From the NCBI GenBank assembly GCA_964036045.1, contig OZ038383.1:89997086-90061085 (forward strand): 64,000 nucleotides of DNA, given 5' to 3'. Numbering within the stretch: position 1 is the first letter of the stretch; each line of letters begins with the position of its first letter. The stretch is from Eutreptiella sp. 'Long Island Sound 2002'. Its lineage: Eukaryota; Euglenozoa; Euglenophyceae; Eutreptiales; Eutreptiaceae. Below are positions 30,733 through 41,014 of the stretch, in pieces. The notes under the pieces were generated by a model that ran no database searches, was not told where the DNA came from, and saw nothing but the letters and a program-made list of their open reading frames with translations. The translations under genes and the position numbers were made by a program.

Positions 30733-31480
30733 CAAAGGATAAAGATGTACAGTTTTCTCCCTTTTTACAGGGCTATTTCAACATGGCAGAGAGTTTGATG
30801 CCAAGAAAAGAGGCCAGAGCATCACCAGACACCTCACAAGTACCATCCACGCAGGAAACGGTGCCATAGGAGTTCTTGAGGTTCTACAAGAAGCCTTTGC
30901 AGGTGGAGGTCGCCGTCGGGAGCCTTCTGATCGACAAGAAGAAGAAGTACGGCCAGATCCGGAAGTATCAACAGAAGCGAGTGGACGAGGTTAAGAGAAG
31001 TCTTATGGCCAACCCACCTGAGGAGCCCGTGACCGTGACTGCATGGCAATCACCATGTACGTAACCTGGTCGCAGCGGTGATGTTTCATGTGCATACTCC
31101 CCAAAACCGTTTTTGGGTCTCCAACCGACGATTGGATCGTCATTGCAAAGCAGCACTGCGTCTGTGCGCTGAAAGAACTCCGAAACGAACGTCTTGAGAA
31201 GGGCCTCGACCTACCGCAGTGGATGCAAGTAGTGAAGGTCAACCCGCTGAAAACGGAGACCTGGGCTACCCGAGTATGAATCGCCGCGCGGAAGCAGGCC
31301 ATCGACCTCGACATCTCCGCCGTGCCACCGTCGGAAGCAGCTGACAACTTCCTTATGCATTTGCGAGATTCGCCGGCTGGGCCTGACGAGACTGCCACAG
31401 AACACATTCACCGAACCATCCCGAAAGCCGCGAGCGGAAGTGCTTGGATTCCACCACAGGTTTCTGATGATGAACTCCAA

Positions 31481-31547
31481 GTATGTTCCATTGTCGAGTG
31501 CGAGGCCTCGCAATCCTAATATGGCTACTCATCCTCCTCCTGTCCAG
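31481..31547 (+). other. intron in gene B (67 nt) carrying a palindrome
   Basis: GTATGT at the 5' end, CTGTCCAG at the 3' end, phase 0 on both sides. The perfect palindrome core is at 31,499-31,512. Confidence 0.8.
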
Positions 31548-31842
31548 ACTCATTCAGTCAAGGCGTTTGGACCGTTCTTCACTTGGGTGTACCATACGAA
31601 GGACGCAGCGGTGACGTCGCTGGATAATTTCGAGAAGATGGACACGCCGGTGACAATGAACCAACCGAAGTTCTTGCAGGGTATGTACGAGCCATCGCTC
31701 CTACAACGGGTCGCGGCCGACATGTCGAGACCAAAAACGAACATCAAGGAAATCCAGGACCGGGCCTCTGCTTACCAGAAGCAGCAGTGGATCAATTGGC
31801 ATTGGGGAGCCGCGCCGGACAGCGTCATCCATCCGACCCGAA

Positions 31843-31912
31843 GTATGTTCCCCTGACAAGCAAGTATGCAAACACGCAAACAAGGTAAACGCAACCTTTC
31901 ACACGTTTACAG
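31843..31912 (+). other. intron in gene B (70 nt)
   Basis: GTATGT to TTTACAG. Splicing joins phase 1 ends (A plus AG) and restores the open frame. No palindrome inside. Confidence 0.8.
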
Positions 31913-32553
31913 AGGCCAGTCCGGCAGAGAAGGTACCGTTGCATGACTGGGATGTCCTTTGGTTTCGGATCCCTTTGGGGGCTTGGCAATGGAAAGCCGA
32001 GGCTCCGTCGCCGAAATGGGAAACGCTCAGCGAGGCGCGGTTCTGGACGGCGATGGGAAACACTCATCCAAAGCATGGGTCATCAATGGATCTTGGTCGC
32101 CTGCGTGCACGACTGGCATCGCCCTTGACGGAAGTCAAGTCCACGGAGTCCGGAAAAGTGGACGTGGTGAACATTGAGGTCACTAGAAAGGTGGTCAAAA
32201 TGCTGTGCGCCGCCTACAAAGATCCGCAAGATCCCCTGAAGTTTTTGGAGGCTCTGGACACCGACATGATCATTATGAATGCAAATCTGGCGGACGGTGC
32301 TGATCCTGTGAGTCCCGTTGTGATGGCCAAGTTGATTGACAACCCTGAAACTGTGCTTGTGATCTACGGCGAGGTGGAGCGTGTTTGGGACGCCCTGCAA
32401 ACAGTTCTTGAGACGCCTGGAATTGCGGAGAACGATTACTGGTATGAAAAAGTGCAAGTGTGTTACTGGCTACCTGGCACATGCAAGATAGGAAAAGGCG
32501 GAATTCAAGTAAAAGCACTAGTTCTGCTGGCCGGTGTGAAGATCAGGAAAAAG

Positions 32554-32621
32554 GTATGTAAAACGCTTTTGGATTGGAAGGCCTCGCAATGCCTTTGCCA
32601 TCTGGCTACTCCTCACTACAG
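32554..32621 (+). other. intron in gene B (68 nt) carrying a degenerate palindrome
   Basis: GTATGT to CTCACTACAG, phase 0. ATTGGAAGGCCTCGCAAT at 32,573-32,590 differs from the perfect palindrome at two positions. Confidence 0.8.
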
Positions 32622-33390
32622 ATCCCACCATACATCGGTTTGGGTCACCGCGAACGTGATGTCCCAGGGTTCACGCCCCTTGTGCTTTATACGTGGATGG
32701 CAACGCTGATGCGGACCAAAGACCGCACGGAGAACGTCATGATCTTCGATCGCGATGTGCACATGCCGGCGAAAGTGGCAGCGTTGGATGATCCTCCGCA
32801 AATTTGTTCTCTGCAATTGACCAAACAGAAGCGGTCGGATTGGGCACGGAGCTACCATCACGAGGTGACGCAGCGTGTGCAGGCGGGAATGGACCACACC
32901 AGGTTGGCGCAGTGCGAGCTCTGGATCCAGTTCGGCATGCCAATGCGGGTTGAGGACGAGCACGTGGGGTATGCGCGTCTCGAGGTGTCCACGGCAGAGG
33001 AACCAAGTCAGCATGCCCATGAAGAAGTTGCAGACGAAGACTTGGAGGATTTTGGGGACAATGACGATAGACCGCCGTTGACAGGATCTGATCGGCGATC
33101 TCCTCGAAAGTCAACGCAGGTTGGGGCGTTCCAGGCTGGCGATGCAGATGAGGACGAGCCGAGGGCGAGTCAGGCGCCGAAGCCCCAAAAGCCAAAGACC
33201 CAGGCGGCAGCTGAGCCGAAGCAGACGACACTGACGCAGCCCCAGGGAGTGAAGAGCACGCTGAGCCTTCCGGATCCCGGAACAGCAGTGGGCTCGACGT
33301 CGAGGAGTAAGATGTTGGCAGCGGGATTGAAGAAGAAGAAGAAGCCCTAAAGGGCGTCACAGTCCTATTTTTCGTGATATGTCGTCTCGC

Positions 33391-33656
33391 AATGCGAGGC
33401 CTCGCATTCCATATTAGGCGATTCGCCATTTCAGCTCTGTTTTCAGAAGCGTCATCTTGAGACGACGATTATACTGACCCTAAGGCAGCAGACAGTATTG
33501 CGAGGCCTCGCATTCCGAAAGCCTCACGTGTTGACGCAGGGAATGTATTGATATTCTGCATTGTGTTTCTGCTTGTTTCTGAATGATGTGAAGCTGTGTG
33601 TAATTGCAGTGAATTACGTTGTTTCATGCCTCGTATTGCGAGGCCTCGCAATACGA
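33391..33656. repeat. right subterminal palindromes (3)
   Basis: Perfect cores at 33,393-33,406, 33,499-33,512 and 33,637-33,650. The last extends to a 26-bp perfect palindrome (33,631-33,656). The first two are 106 bp apart, the same spacing as the first two on the left. Confidence 0.9.
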
Positions 33657-33962
33657 ATAGGAAAATGGTACCCTTTTACAACATTTTGGAAACCACCGGC
33701 GTAAAAAGTGCATTTTCAAGCCCGGAGAAAAAAGCATGGAGAGGAGAACAACAAAAAGCAAGGTTTTCTAGTTCAAAAACCCCCAAAATGTGGTGCATTT
33801 TACAGAAAAGTGGGTAAAATAGCAAAAATTGTGAGACCTTTTTTGGAGGAAAATTATGCATTTTTGTGGGTGATTGGGCCAAAAAACTCAGTAGTCAAAT
33901 TTTGTGGTAGAAAAAAGTAGGAAAATCGGGCAAATTACCTATACCAAATTTGCAAGCACCCT

Positions 33963-33991
33963 GGTACAAAAGCGTACCTACTTCGGCCGCC
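33963..33991 (-). repeat. right terminal inverted repeat of the 6.3-kb transposon
   Basis: Ends CTACTTCGGCCGCC, followed by the TTA duplication (33,992-33,994). Confidence 0.88.
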
Positions 33992-33994
33992 TTA

Positions 33995-34997
33995 GTCTCC
34001 GGCTAGAACATTGAAGGTGCGGACACAATTGACGGTTGGGGACGGAGGCAAGTGTGTAGGTGTGGTCACAACAACTTAGGGTGGTGGCCTTGGACCAAAT
34101 GCGCCAAGCTACAAGCACCCAACTACACCACACTTTCAACAGACAGCCTAAACCTCCGAGCCGGCATTGTTGCTTTGCAATCGAGACATATTAGCCACAA
34201 CTGAGCCAAAAAAAGTTTTCTCCTGTGTTACCAGGTGGTTGGTGGTACGACCTCACGGTCGCATGCAAAATTTGTCTCGTTGGAAAAATTGCCACCCATA
34301 CCACCCTCGGGGACCGACGCGAGGGGCCTCCAATATACTGTTGGGGCCACCCCCCCGATACCCAGGGGAGGGGGGGGTGACTCCACAGGTCCTAGGACGC
34401 CAACTACCCCCCCCCCCCCCGGGGGGGGCCTCCAGCAAGCAGTTAGTTGCAAAGGGCCTCCGGCCAACAGTTAGTTGCCACAGGCACCCAAAGGAGTCCA
34501 TGGGCGCCAAAGGCGCCCGACGCTCCATGGGCATCAAAGCCGCCCAAAGGAAAATTTTGTCCACTTTGCACCCCAATACTATTCTTAAACCCAACCTTGA
34601 CCCTAACACCCACCCCAAGCCTGAGCCTAGTCCTAACTCTACCCCTCCTATCCCTAAGCCTAGCTGTGGCCCGAACCCTATCCGGGATGGAATATTGGGA
34701 CCGAGCTCTTGGGGGAAGGAACATTGTCTAGGAGATTTCAGCGACAAATGAGGTACGCACTAGAAATTGGATGAGATATAGCCCTCTAGGCGGGTGAAAA
34801 GGGATGTACTCGTGGGTACTATGTGTTTCATTCCATCTATACGGCTCGTACTATAGAGTACACCCAGTTATGCAGTACCGGGGGCGCATCACATGGCTGC
34901 TATGTTGTGTGTTGCAATTAGTAACTCAGCTAGCTTTTTACCATTTTTGTTGTGTCCTTTTACGGCTTGCAGCAATACTACTACATTGCAATACATG
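33995..34997. other. no gene; homopolymers and degenerate CCCTAA-like tract
   Basis: A long C-run followed by a G-run lies near 34,408-34,428, flanked by repeated phrases GGGCCTCC...CAACAGTTAGTTGC. At 34,586-34,690 many CCCTAA, CCTAAC and CCCAAG words occur with loose spacing, suggesting a decayed simple repeat. Open frames here follow from composition. Confidence 0.5.
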
Positions 34998-35140
34998 GTA
35001 CTTAATGGAGGCGCATTAAGCGCAGTGCGCGTGCAGTGCGCGCCCGGTGCAACTCTTTGGGTGTTTGGCCGTCGTAGACACCCATACTTTGTGCTACTCT
35101 GGGCATCATGGTTGTTTGATAGTAGGTTTTGATGCATTGG
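34998..35140 (+). repeat. dispersed repeat R1, copy 3
   Basis: GGAGGCGCATTAAGCGCAGT, then GCAACTCTTTGGGTGTTTGG, then GACACCCATACTTTGTGCTA and TAGGTTTTGATGCATTGGGG, in the same order as copy 1. Confidence 0.82.
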
Positions 35141-35889
35141 GGATCTGGCATTTTTGGATCCTCACCCTGTTTCACCCATTTCTACTTTTTTGCACACCTC
35201 CCCCCCCCCCATTTCCACCGCATGTACTATTTTTTCTCGATGATTGATATGGTGATACACTTTGAGGGTGTTTGCTACAGGACATCATACATCCCTCCTC
35301 ATTTCTCAGGCCCACTTTCTCCATGGATCTCAGTATTGGGGATAGGTTGTTCTACACCCGCTCCAATGGCCTGCGACCTCCTGCCACGGTGGTTGGGACA
35401 ACAAGTAAACACACAAGGCCGGACAACGTAGGAATCCATACGTCAACAGTAGAGCGCAGCACTACAGTATGACGCTTGAAGGACATCGTGGCCTATTCCA
35501 CTGGCAGCAGTAGAATCATTGTGGATATTCTCTTGCAGGCCTACAATAGCTCAAAATGTAAAGAAATGTGTGCAGGGGGTCTTGTAGAGCAATCAAAGAG
35601 TGGCCATGACCCGGGAAGTCCTGTACGTGACACGTATGAGGCATGAAACGGTGTTTTTTTTTTGGGTGGAAGAAATGATGAAAAAGGGAAACGGGAAATC
35701 TTGTACCCGGTGGTCTAGTGCAGTGGTATGCATGGTGGACCGTCAATTATGGCGTACGTTCAATCCGCATTATCGTTGACATGGTCACCACGTGCATATC
35801 GCACCGGGACATGGTCCCCCACTAAAGAGGCATATACCCGAGTAATTCGGGGAACACTAGGGGCATAGTCCATAGTTTTATAGTCATAC
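35141..35889. other. no gene recognised
   Basis: A phrase CCCTGTTTCACCCATTTCTA near 35,165 recurs near 62,230, so a short dispersed repeat is present. Two GTAG motif sites (about 35,450 and 35,500) belong to the motif described in the findings. Confidence 0.4.
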
Positions 35890-36005
35890 AACATGTGTCC
35901 GGGGAATCCCTGAACTGCGCGCGCATTGCGCGCTACTTTTAGACTATTTCCCCCCCGAAGAGCCCCTAGGCAAGCCACTTGGAAACACCCTTAGAATTAG
36001 GCGAC
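35890..36005 (+). repeat. R1-tail dispersed repeat, copy 3
   Basis: GGGGAATCCCTGAACTGCGC, then TTGCGCGCTACTTTTAGACT, then CCGAAGAGCCCCTAGGCAAG and ATTAGGCGACCCAA. It matches the 25.2 and 26.1 kb copies. Confidence 0.82.
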
Positions 36006-36710
36006 CCAATGGACTGGAGGGGACCTTGAGGGGGACCTTCCCGGTTCTTGTGGCAGTGGTGAAGGACCAGGGACCTTTGGGGGGGAACTTGACTGTGTGT
36101 TGGGCGGCAGAGATGAAGGGCAGTTAGGTGGCGAGTCGGAACTTAGTATGGCAAAGGAGATGGACTCCATCTTGCATCGCCGATTCACCACTCTCAACCC
36201 ATCTTGGTAGCATTCCAAGTGGAGGAGTCCGTCTTCAACTGCTGCATTTTGCGTTGCACTACTTTCATGTTATACCCTGGTGCCCTTCCCAACATGGGCC
36301 TTGTCGATGTATGGTTCCCGTCCCATTGTACACACTTGCCCTCTTGTGTTCTTATGAGCATACACCAAAGACTGTTGTCACAAGTATTTGTATGGCGTCC
36401 TGTGCATTAGTATCCTGTTTGGCAAACGTTGGAACATCGATCAATGTCCACCCTGTCGGGGTACCGGTCTACTCCTAGCAATGGACTGCAGAGCGATATG
36501 TTGAGTCCTATCAGTAGTGCATATAGTAGGTACATCTGTGGCACTCTATCAACATGCGACACATTCTGTATGCTGGTGTACCACTCCCGGGCCACCTAGC
36601 CACAAGGTCAGACTTGTTCTGGTGCTGACGGTAGAACCTCCGCTCACGCTGTGGTTTTCTGCTAGACACCGATCTCCTGCACCCCGTCCTCCAGTGCTAT
36701 TGACTTAGAC

Positions 36711-36941
36711 ATGTGGCGTAGTCTCCCTAACATGGAGACCACCTATCAATCCGCTGAGGATCTATGTGGCGATGCTGTTGACGGCGGGCCGGTAACATTC
36801 CTGGTGGACCTGTGCCTGCAGCTGCACATCAACCCCAAGACCCGCCGGCAGAACTCTTTGAACAACTTGAAGGAGGACGGGGAAGACCAAGGGCCGAAGC
36901 AGTGGTTACGGAGGTTGATAACAACCATCTTTATGCTATAA
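36711..36941 (+). pseudogene. unassigned exon-like fragment
   Basis: 76 codons from ATG 36,711 with no low complexity (LHINPKTRRQNSLNNLKEDG). Preceded by TTGACTTAG, a plausible 3' splice site. May belong to the multi-exon gene suggested for 36.7-51.2 kb. Confidence 0.3.
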
Positions 36942-37272
36942 CGTACCGTGCTTAAGCTTAGTCATCTAGATACTGCCCGTGCAAGCCTTCCTCAAGACAC
37001 TCAAGGGTTAGCAAACAGGTTCGTGTGCAGCTTGCTGCCTGCAATTTGCCGTCAAGCCGTCGAGCGCCTGTGGCGACCCGGGTAGATATTAGTGAGTAGG
37101 AGGTGCTACGTGTATTGCAACATAGGCGGGGAACACTTGTTGCCTAGGTAGATCAGTTCAACACAGCCCGGTACTCCGAAAACCCGGCCACTCCACGCCC
37201 CATATCATCGTCAACAACGCCATTCGCACTTATACGTGCAGGTACAACGGGCACCGTCCCTCCTCAAAACCC

Positions 37273-37649
37273 ATGTGGGGACGCACAAGGTGCTTTATCG
37301 CTGCCGTAAAGGACGGCCTTGCATCCTATAGGTCCATAACATGCTTAGCCAAATCACTACATAGGGAGTCATGCATGGGGTGCCACACAAAATGTTACCT
37401 CAAACGCAAGGACGTTGAGGTTACTCCATGGTACCCTTTACGTATTGGCGATCAGCCTATCTCCCCAACTTTTGCGTTTCAGCATGCCATGTACGGCGTG
37501 CTTCGGTTGGCAAACAACTGTTCGGCACTAGTCTTACCGATGTTATGCGACATCACGATATAGTACAGCCCCTTGACAATGTTGTACTGCTAGTGGATGC
37601 AACCACCCCCACTGCGCCATGTGTATGGCTCCGTTTGTTCTTTGCTTAG
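37273..37649 (+). pseudogene. unassigned fragment with CxxCxxxC
   Basis: Frame 37,273-37,563 includes CMGCHTKCYLKRKDVEV and ISPTFAFQHAMYGVLRLAN. A one-base shift near 37,515 leads to TDVMRHHDIVQPLDNVVLLV to 37,649. No family recognised. The quality of both halves suggests one protein with a frameshift. Confidence 0.35.
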
Positions 37650-38161
37650 TATATGGCATCCATATTAGTACTGTGTTGATCACACATGTAGTGCTTTTGT
37701 TCCATTCATGGTGCCACTTGAATACGAATGGTTCCTTCACAACCTAGCGGCATGACAACGGTATGTGTATCCTTCCCTTGTTGTGAATTTACCTATTTAT
37801 TTCTCCACACCAGGTATACGTGCTCACTTACGTTCTACTGTTGGCCGTAGAATCCTTAAAGATAAGTTGTGAGGAGGGATATATTGACTTGTTTTCCAAT
37901 ATGCCGCAGCCTTACTTAGTCTTGGTATTATGGTGTCTGATTGTTCGTGGTACCACCGGACACCCTGTACCGGTGAAGCAGCCATGCGGTGCTTGCAAGT
38001 TTCTCTTTACTTGATTCACAAGTTGAACCCATAGCATAGAGACGGTTTTTTCAAGCGATCTTTGCACTGAGCACCAGGACTGTGGTCCGCATACCACCCT
38101 TCCCTTCCTCTGCCTCTGCCTTCGTGGAGGAGAAGGGGGGGAACCCTCGTCCCTATCCCAT

Positions 38162-38947
38162 TTGGCACGGGTAGTGGGCGAGGACACCAGCATTACCAAC
38201 GTTGACGACTACCACAACGCTTTTGTTACCTTACGCCACCGGCAGCCCGGTGCTCAGAAGCCCCTAACAAGCCCCCACATCACCCGCGAGTCGGTACGAG
38301 CTGTGAGCATGCATGTTACAGGGTTGCTGGCATGCATTCATGCTGGTACTGTGCCGTTTGTAAAAAAAGAAAACTACTCGGCCACGGCCGGGTGCCCAGG
38401 ATGCCAATACCCTGCAGGCTACTATGCAGTGGCCAGAGTACCCTGGCTTTCCACCTTGTTTCAACACCCCGGTTTGCGATGCAACCTTGCTGTATGGTGT
38501 GCACCGTTTGCTGGACGTGTTGTTTTTTAGTGAGACAAAGGTAGAAAGCCAACCTAGGTTTGATGCAGCGAGGGCGCATCCACCTCGCGACGTGGCTGAG
38601 GTGCCTGTGCACTTCGCGCTCCGCGAGTTCAAGCAGCGGTTCATGAACTTCATGAACTGCCCAATTCGGGTATACATGCCCACACCTCTTCCCCGCTGAT
38701 GGGGATGTTGTGGGGGATCCAGCCGCCCCGCGACGCGCCGGCAGGGGGGGGGGTCCATGTCCCGCCCCAAGTTGTACCCGGGCCTGTTGCGGCAGAGCCT
38801 GCACTACGGAACCCTGTGTGTCCGATTGTGGATTGTGATGATGCCACTAGCATTGATGCATCATCATCCGATGTATTGAGCCTGACGTCTGCTGTTGTGG
38901 AAAGTGACAGGTCGGACGGGGTTCGGATAGTGACTGGTATCGATTAG
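38162..38947 (+). pseudogene. unassigned gene fragment, frameshifted
   Basis: Coding-like stretches at 38,162-38,400, 38,424-38,699 (LLYGVHRLLDVLFFSETKVE, HFALREFKQRFMNFMNCPIR) and 38,760-38,947 lie in different frames. The last shift is at the G10 run near 38,745. The C-terminal segment is Asp/Ser-rich and ends at TAG 38,945. No domain recognised. Confidence 0.35.
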
Positions 38948-39637
38948 CCCCCCGAATTTGCTGCCAGCAATAGAAGACACCGATTGTGCTCGGTCCCCCC
39001 TTGTAAATGCATGGCATGCGTACATGGTGCCGGTGTGCGTTGCTTTCGTGTGTGATGTGCATGGAGTTTGCAGAGTGTTTTACGGCAAACAGTAGAAGGT
39101 GCTTTGGGCGAGTGTGTGCGCCAATGTCCGTTGCGTCGTGCAACGTCCCTTTCGTACAACACCAGTTCGGCATGGAGTGGTTATGCGTCCCGCAGGAAGT
39201 GACCGCCTGATGTTGTACGGTCACCAATAAAGTGTGCTACGAAGTAACAAGCACAAAACAGATTTTCGGCTCTGAGATGTAGGATCCTGTCCGGCTTATC
39301 AGTCTTGAGAACCGTGCTGCAGCGAAACGCTGCAGGCCTCTGTTGCGGCACAAGCAACCAACACTGTGCATTTCTATTCTCGGAAGCCGTGCTTGTGGTT
39401 GTTGTGTGTGGATGCATGTGATACACAGAAGCTTGAATCTGCAGGGTCGAGCCACGTAGGGGAGAGGCCAAATGACTGCATGCAGCAATGTGCCAAAACA
39501 TAGTCTCTACAGTGCCAACCTTGCCTGTAACTTAGGCCATTTCGCCCTTCTTTTTTATTTCTTTGCGCATCTACCCATGAGACCGGTTGTAGTGAAATGG
39601 TTGCTTATGATGGCAGTGGCGGGGGTGCCTAGGATAC

Positions 39638-40112
39638 ATGGCCGCCTCCAGAAGCAGCCCCCCCCTCAGAGACTTCCCGTGCCCCAAATGTTCCGTTGCT
39701 TGCTCTGCCGCGGACCTCTCCGACGACGAAATGGAGGAAGTGCACATCGATCCACCACCGGACCCTGGCAGTGGCATTGGAGAGGACGGGGATGCGGAGC
39801 CAGCTGGCTACAACCATGAGGAAGTCGAGGAGGAGCATGTGGATGACGAGGAAGAGACGGACGTTGGAGGTGAAGAGACAGTGGACCCAATGCAGCATTG
39901 GACGGACGCAGAGGCCAAAGCAGCTCTGACATACGTCCGCAAATGGATTACATGGCAGGGGTACGCACCACTATAGCAGCTGTTGTGGCGTGGAGCACGA
40001 TGCCGTGGACAATCACCTCCATTGATTAGCATACAAATGGACAAGATGCAGGCAAGCGTGCGACTCAGAGGCCGCGTGGCGGAGGTGCAGGTGTACTTAC
40101 TTGACGTGCAAG
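39638..40112 (+). CDS. acidic protein with CPKC motif, two exons
   Basis: Exon 1 (ATG 39,638 to 39,960) encodes FPCPKCSVAC, a long Asp/Glu-rich stretch and AALTYVRKWITWQG. A 69-nt intron 39,961-40,029 (GTACGC to TTGATTAG) joins in phase to exon 2 (40,030-about 40,112), which reads IQMDKMQASVRLRGRVAEVQ. Another 5' site (GTATTT) may follow. Function unknown; without splicing the frame stops at 39,976. Confidence 0.4.
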
Positions 40113-40179
40113 GTATTTGCACTTGCAGTGCAGCATTGTCGTTTACCTTGTACTACTTGTAGTAGAAATCAATTCCGTT

Positions 40180-40275
40180 CGACTGTCTGGCTCACATGCT
40201 GGACAATTGTTTTCCTCTGGGTCCCCTTGGGACATGCCACCTTTTGTTGTGTATAGGGTCTTTTACCTTTATGAG
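40180..40275. repeat. 96-bp direct repeat, copy 1
   Basis: CGACTGTCTGGCTCACATGC to CTTTTACCTTTATGAG; one mismatch by eye against 42,195-42,290. Confidence 0.92.
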
Positions 40276-40305
40276 TTTATAGGTTTTTTACCTTTATGGG
40301 GTCAC

Positions 40306-41014
40306 GTGTCTCTGAACATGGTGGAGTGCACGTTGGATGCGCTGCTGTTGGACGTCGTGCACATGCTGCGGCCCAAGGCCGAGGGAAAGGTTCTGGAGTT
40401 TGCTGCCGAGCACGACGGGGCCGTATCTGCCCTGATCCAAATGGACAAGACGAAGCTGCAGCAGATCCTCATCAACCTTGTCGCCAACGCCATCAAGTTC
40501 ACCTCTGAGGGAAACGTGAGGCTGCAGGTCGCGCGCGGCGGCACTGACCACCTGCAGTTTGCAGTGGTTGATACGGGGCGCGGGATTGAGGAAGAGGAGA
40601 AGGCGGCAGTGTTCCAGGCGTTCCAGTAGACACAGAGCGGGGTCCAGAGCCAGGAGGGCACGGGTCTGGGGGATGGCGCTGAGCCGGAAGTTTGGGGCGG
40701 TGCTCAGAGGACAGCTGCATGTAGAAAGTGCCGTGGGCCTAGGCTCCAGCTTCATGTTCAAAATCTGGCTGGACGCAGAGCCTGCACAGGACTGATGTGT
40801 GGGCCAGCACGCGCCTGACGGCGTGCCAGACCTTGCGGATGCGGCAGGCCGCAGGATCGTGGTCGTGGAGAAGTGCGATGAGGTACCGAACCAGAAGACA
40901 AGGACAACGCCCATGCAGTGCTGCTGGAAGAAATTCAGGTCTGATGGGAGTTTGTGGGGTTGCACAAGCATCCTGTTTGGGCACAGGAGTCCGAGAGCCA
41001 TGGTTGCAGGGTAG
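40306..41014 (+). pseudogene. hybrid histidine kinase fragment (HATPase plus receiver start)
   Basis: HATPase_c motifs: N box LINLVANAIKFT, G1 VVDTGRGI, F box VFQAFQ, G2 GTGLG, then SRKFGAVLRGQLHVESAVGLGSSFMFKIW. A receiver-like start follows: RRIVVVEKCDEVPNQK. These kinases phosphorylate a His and pass phosphate to the receiver Asp. The DHp His region is absent upstream. Breaks: TAG 40,627-40,629 (where Gln is usual before T-x-S-G), a frameshift at the G-run near 40,670, and TGA 40,793. The receiver's phospho-acceptor part is lost. It lies between two 96-bp direct repeats. Confidence 0.8.

Larger units (their letters stand above)
30783..33350 (+). pseudogene. gene B: spliced accessory protein, ParB-like N-terminal region
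   Basis: Segments: 30,783-about 31,056, about 31,080-31,480, 31,548-31,842, 31,913-32,553 and 32,622-33,350. The last three junctions keep phase (0, 1, 0). Segment 1 (YQQKRVDEVKRSLMANPPEEPVTVTAW) followed by DDWIVIAKQHCVCALKEL and LDLPQWMQVVKV resembles a ParB/sulfiredoxin-type fold, where an R-x-x-V-x-x-I block precedes a GQH-like block. This assignment is tentative. The C-terminus is acidic, then Pro/Lys/Gln-rich, ending in KKKKKP. Nonsense codons: TAG 30,867 and TGA 31,277 (CGA to TGA is plausible). The junction of segments 1 and 2 cannot be closed in phase with the GTACGT at 31,057, so a frameshift is possible. Confidence 0.5.
27689..33991 (+). mobile_element. unclassified 6.3-kb DNA transposon with palindrome array
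   Basis: 29-bp terminal inverted repeats (26/29 matching) begin GGCGGCCGAA and continue to GTACGCTTTTG; TTA is duplicated outside. Contents: transposase-like gene A (28,540-30,529), spliced gene B (30,783-33,350) and eleven copies of a palindrome with core TGCGAGGCCTCGCA. Palindrome groups sit in the left subterminal region, between the genes, inside two introns of gene B and in the right subterminal region. I do not recognise the transposase as any named superfamily. Both genes carry nonsense codons, so this copy is probably decaying. Confidence 0.85.

Noticed and set aside
27954-33656. CRISPR-like array because of repeated palindromes
   Set aside because: Copies are irregularly spaced by tens to thousands of bases and lie in noncoding parts of a eukaryotic transposon. 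There are no spacers of constant size and no cas genes.
34228-34751. Pro/Pro-Asn-rich open frames on both strands
   Set aside because: They follow from C-runs and the CCCTAA-like tract; no start context or motif.
38264-38804. Two overlapping minus-strand open frames
   Set aside because: The plus-strand stretch 38,424-38,699 has better protein character, and the minus frames appear to be its shadows.
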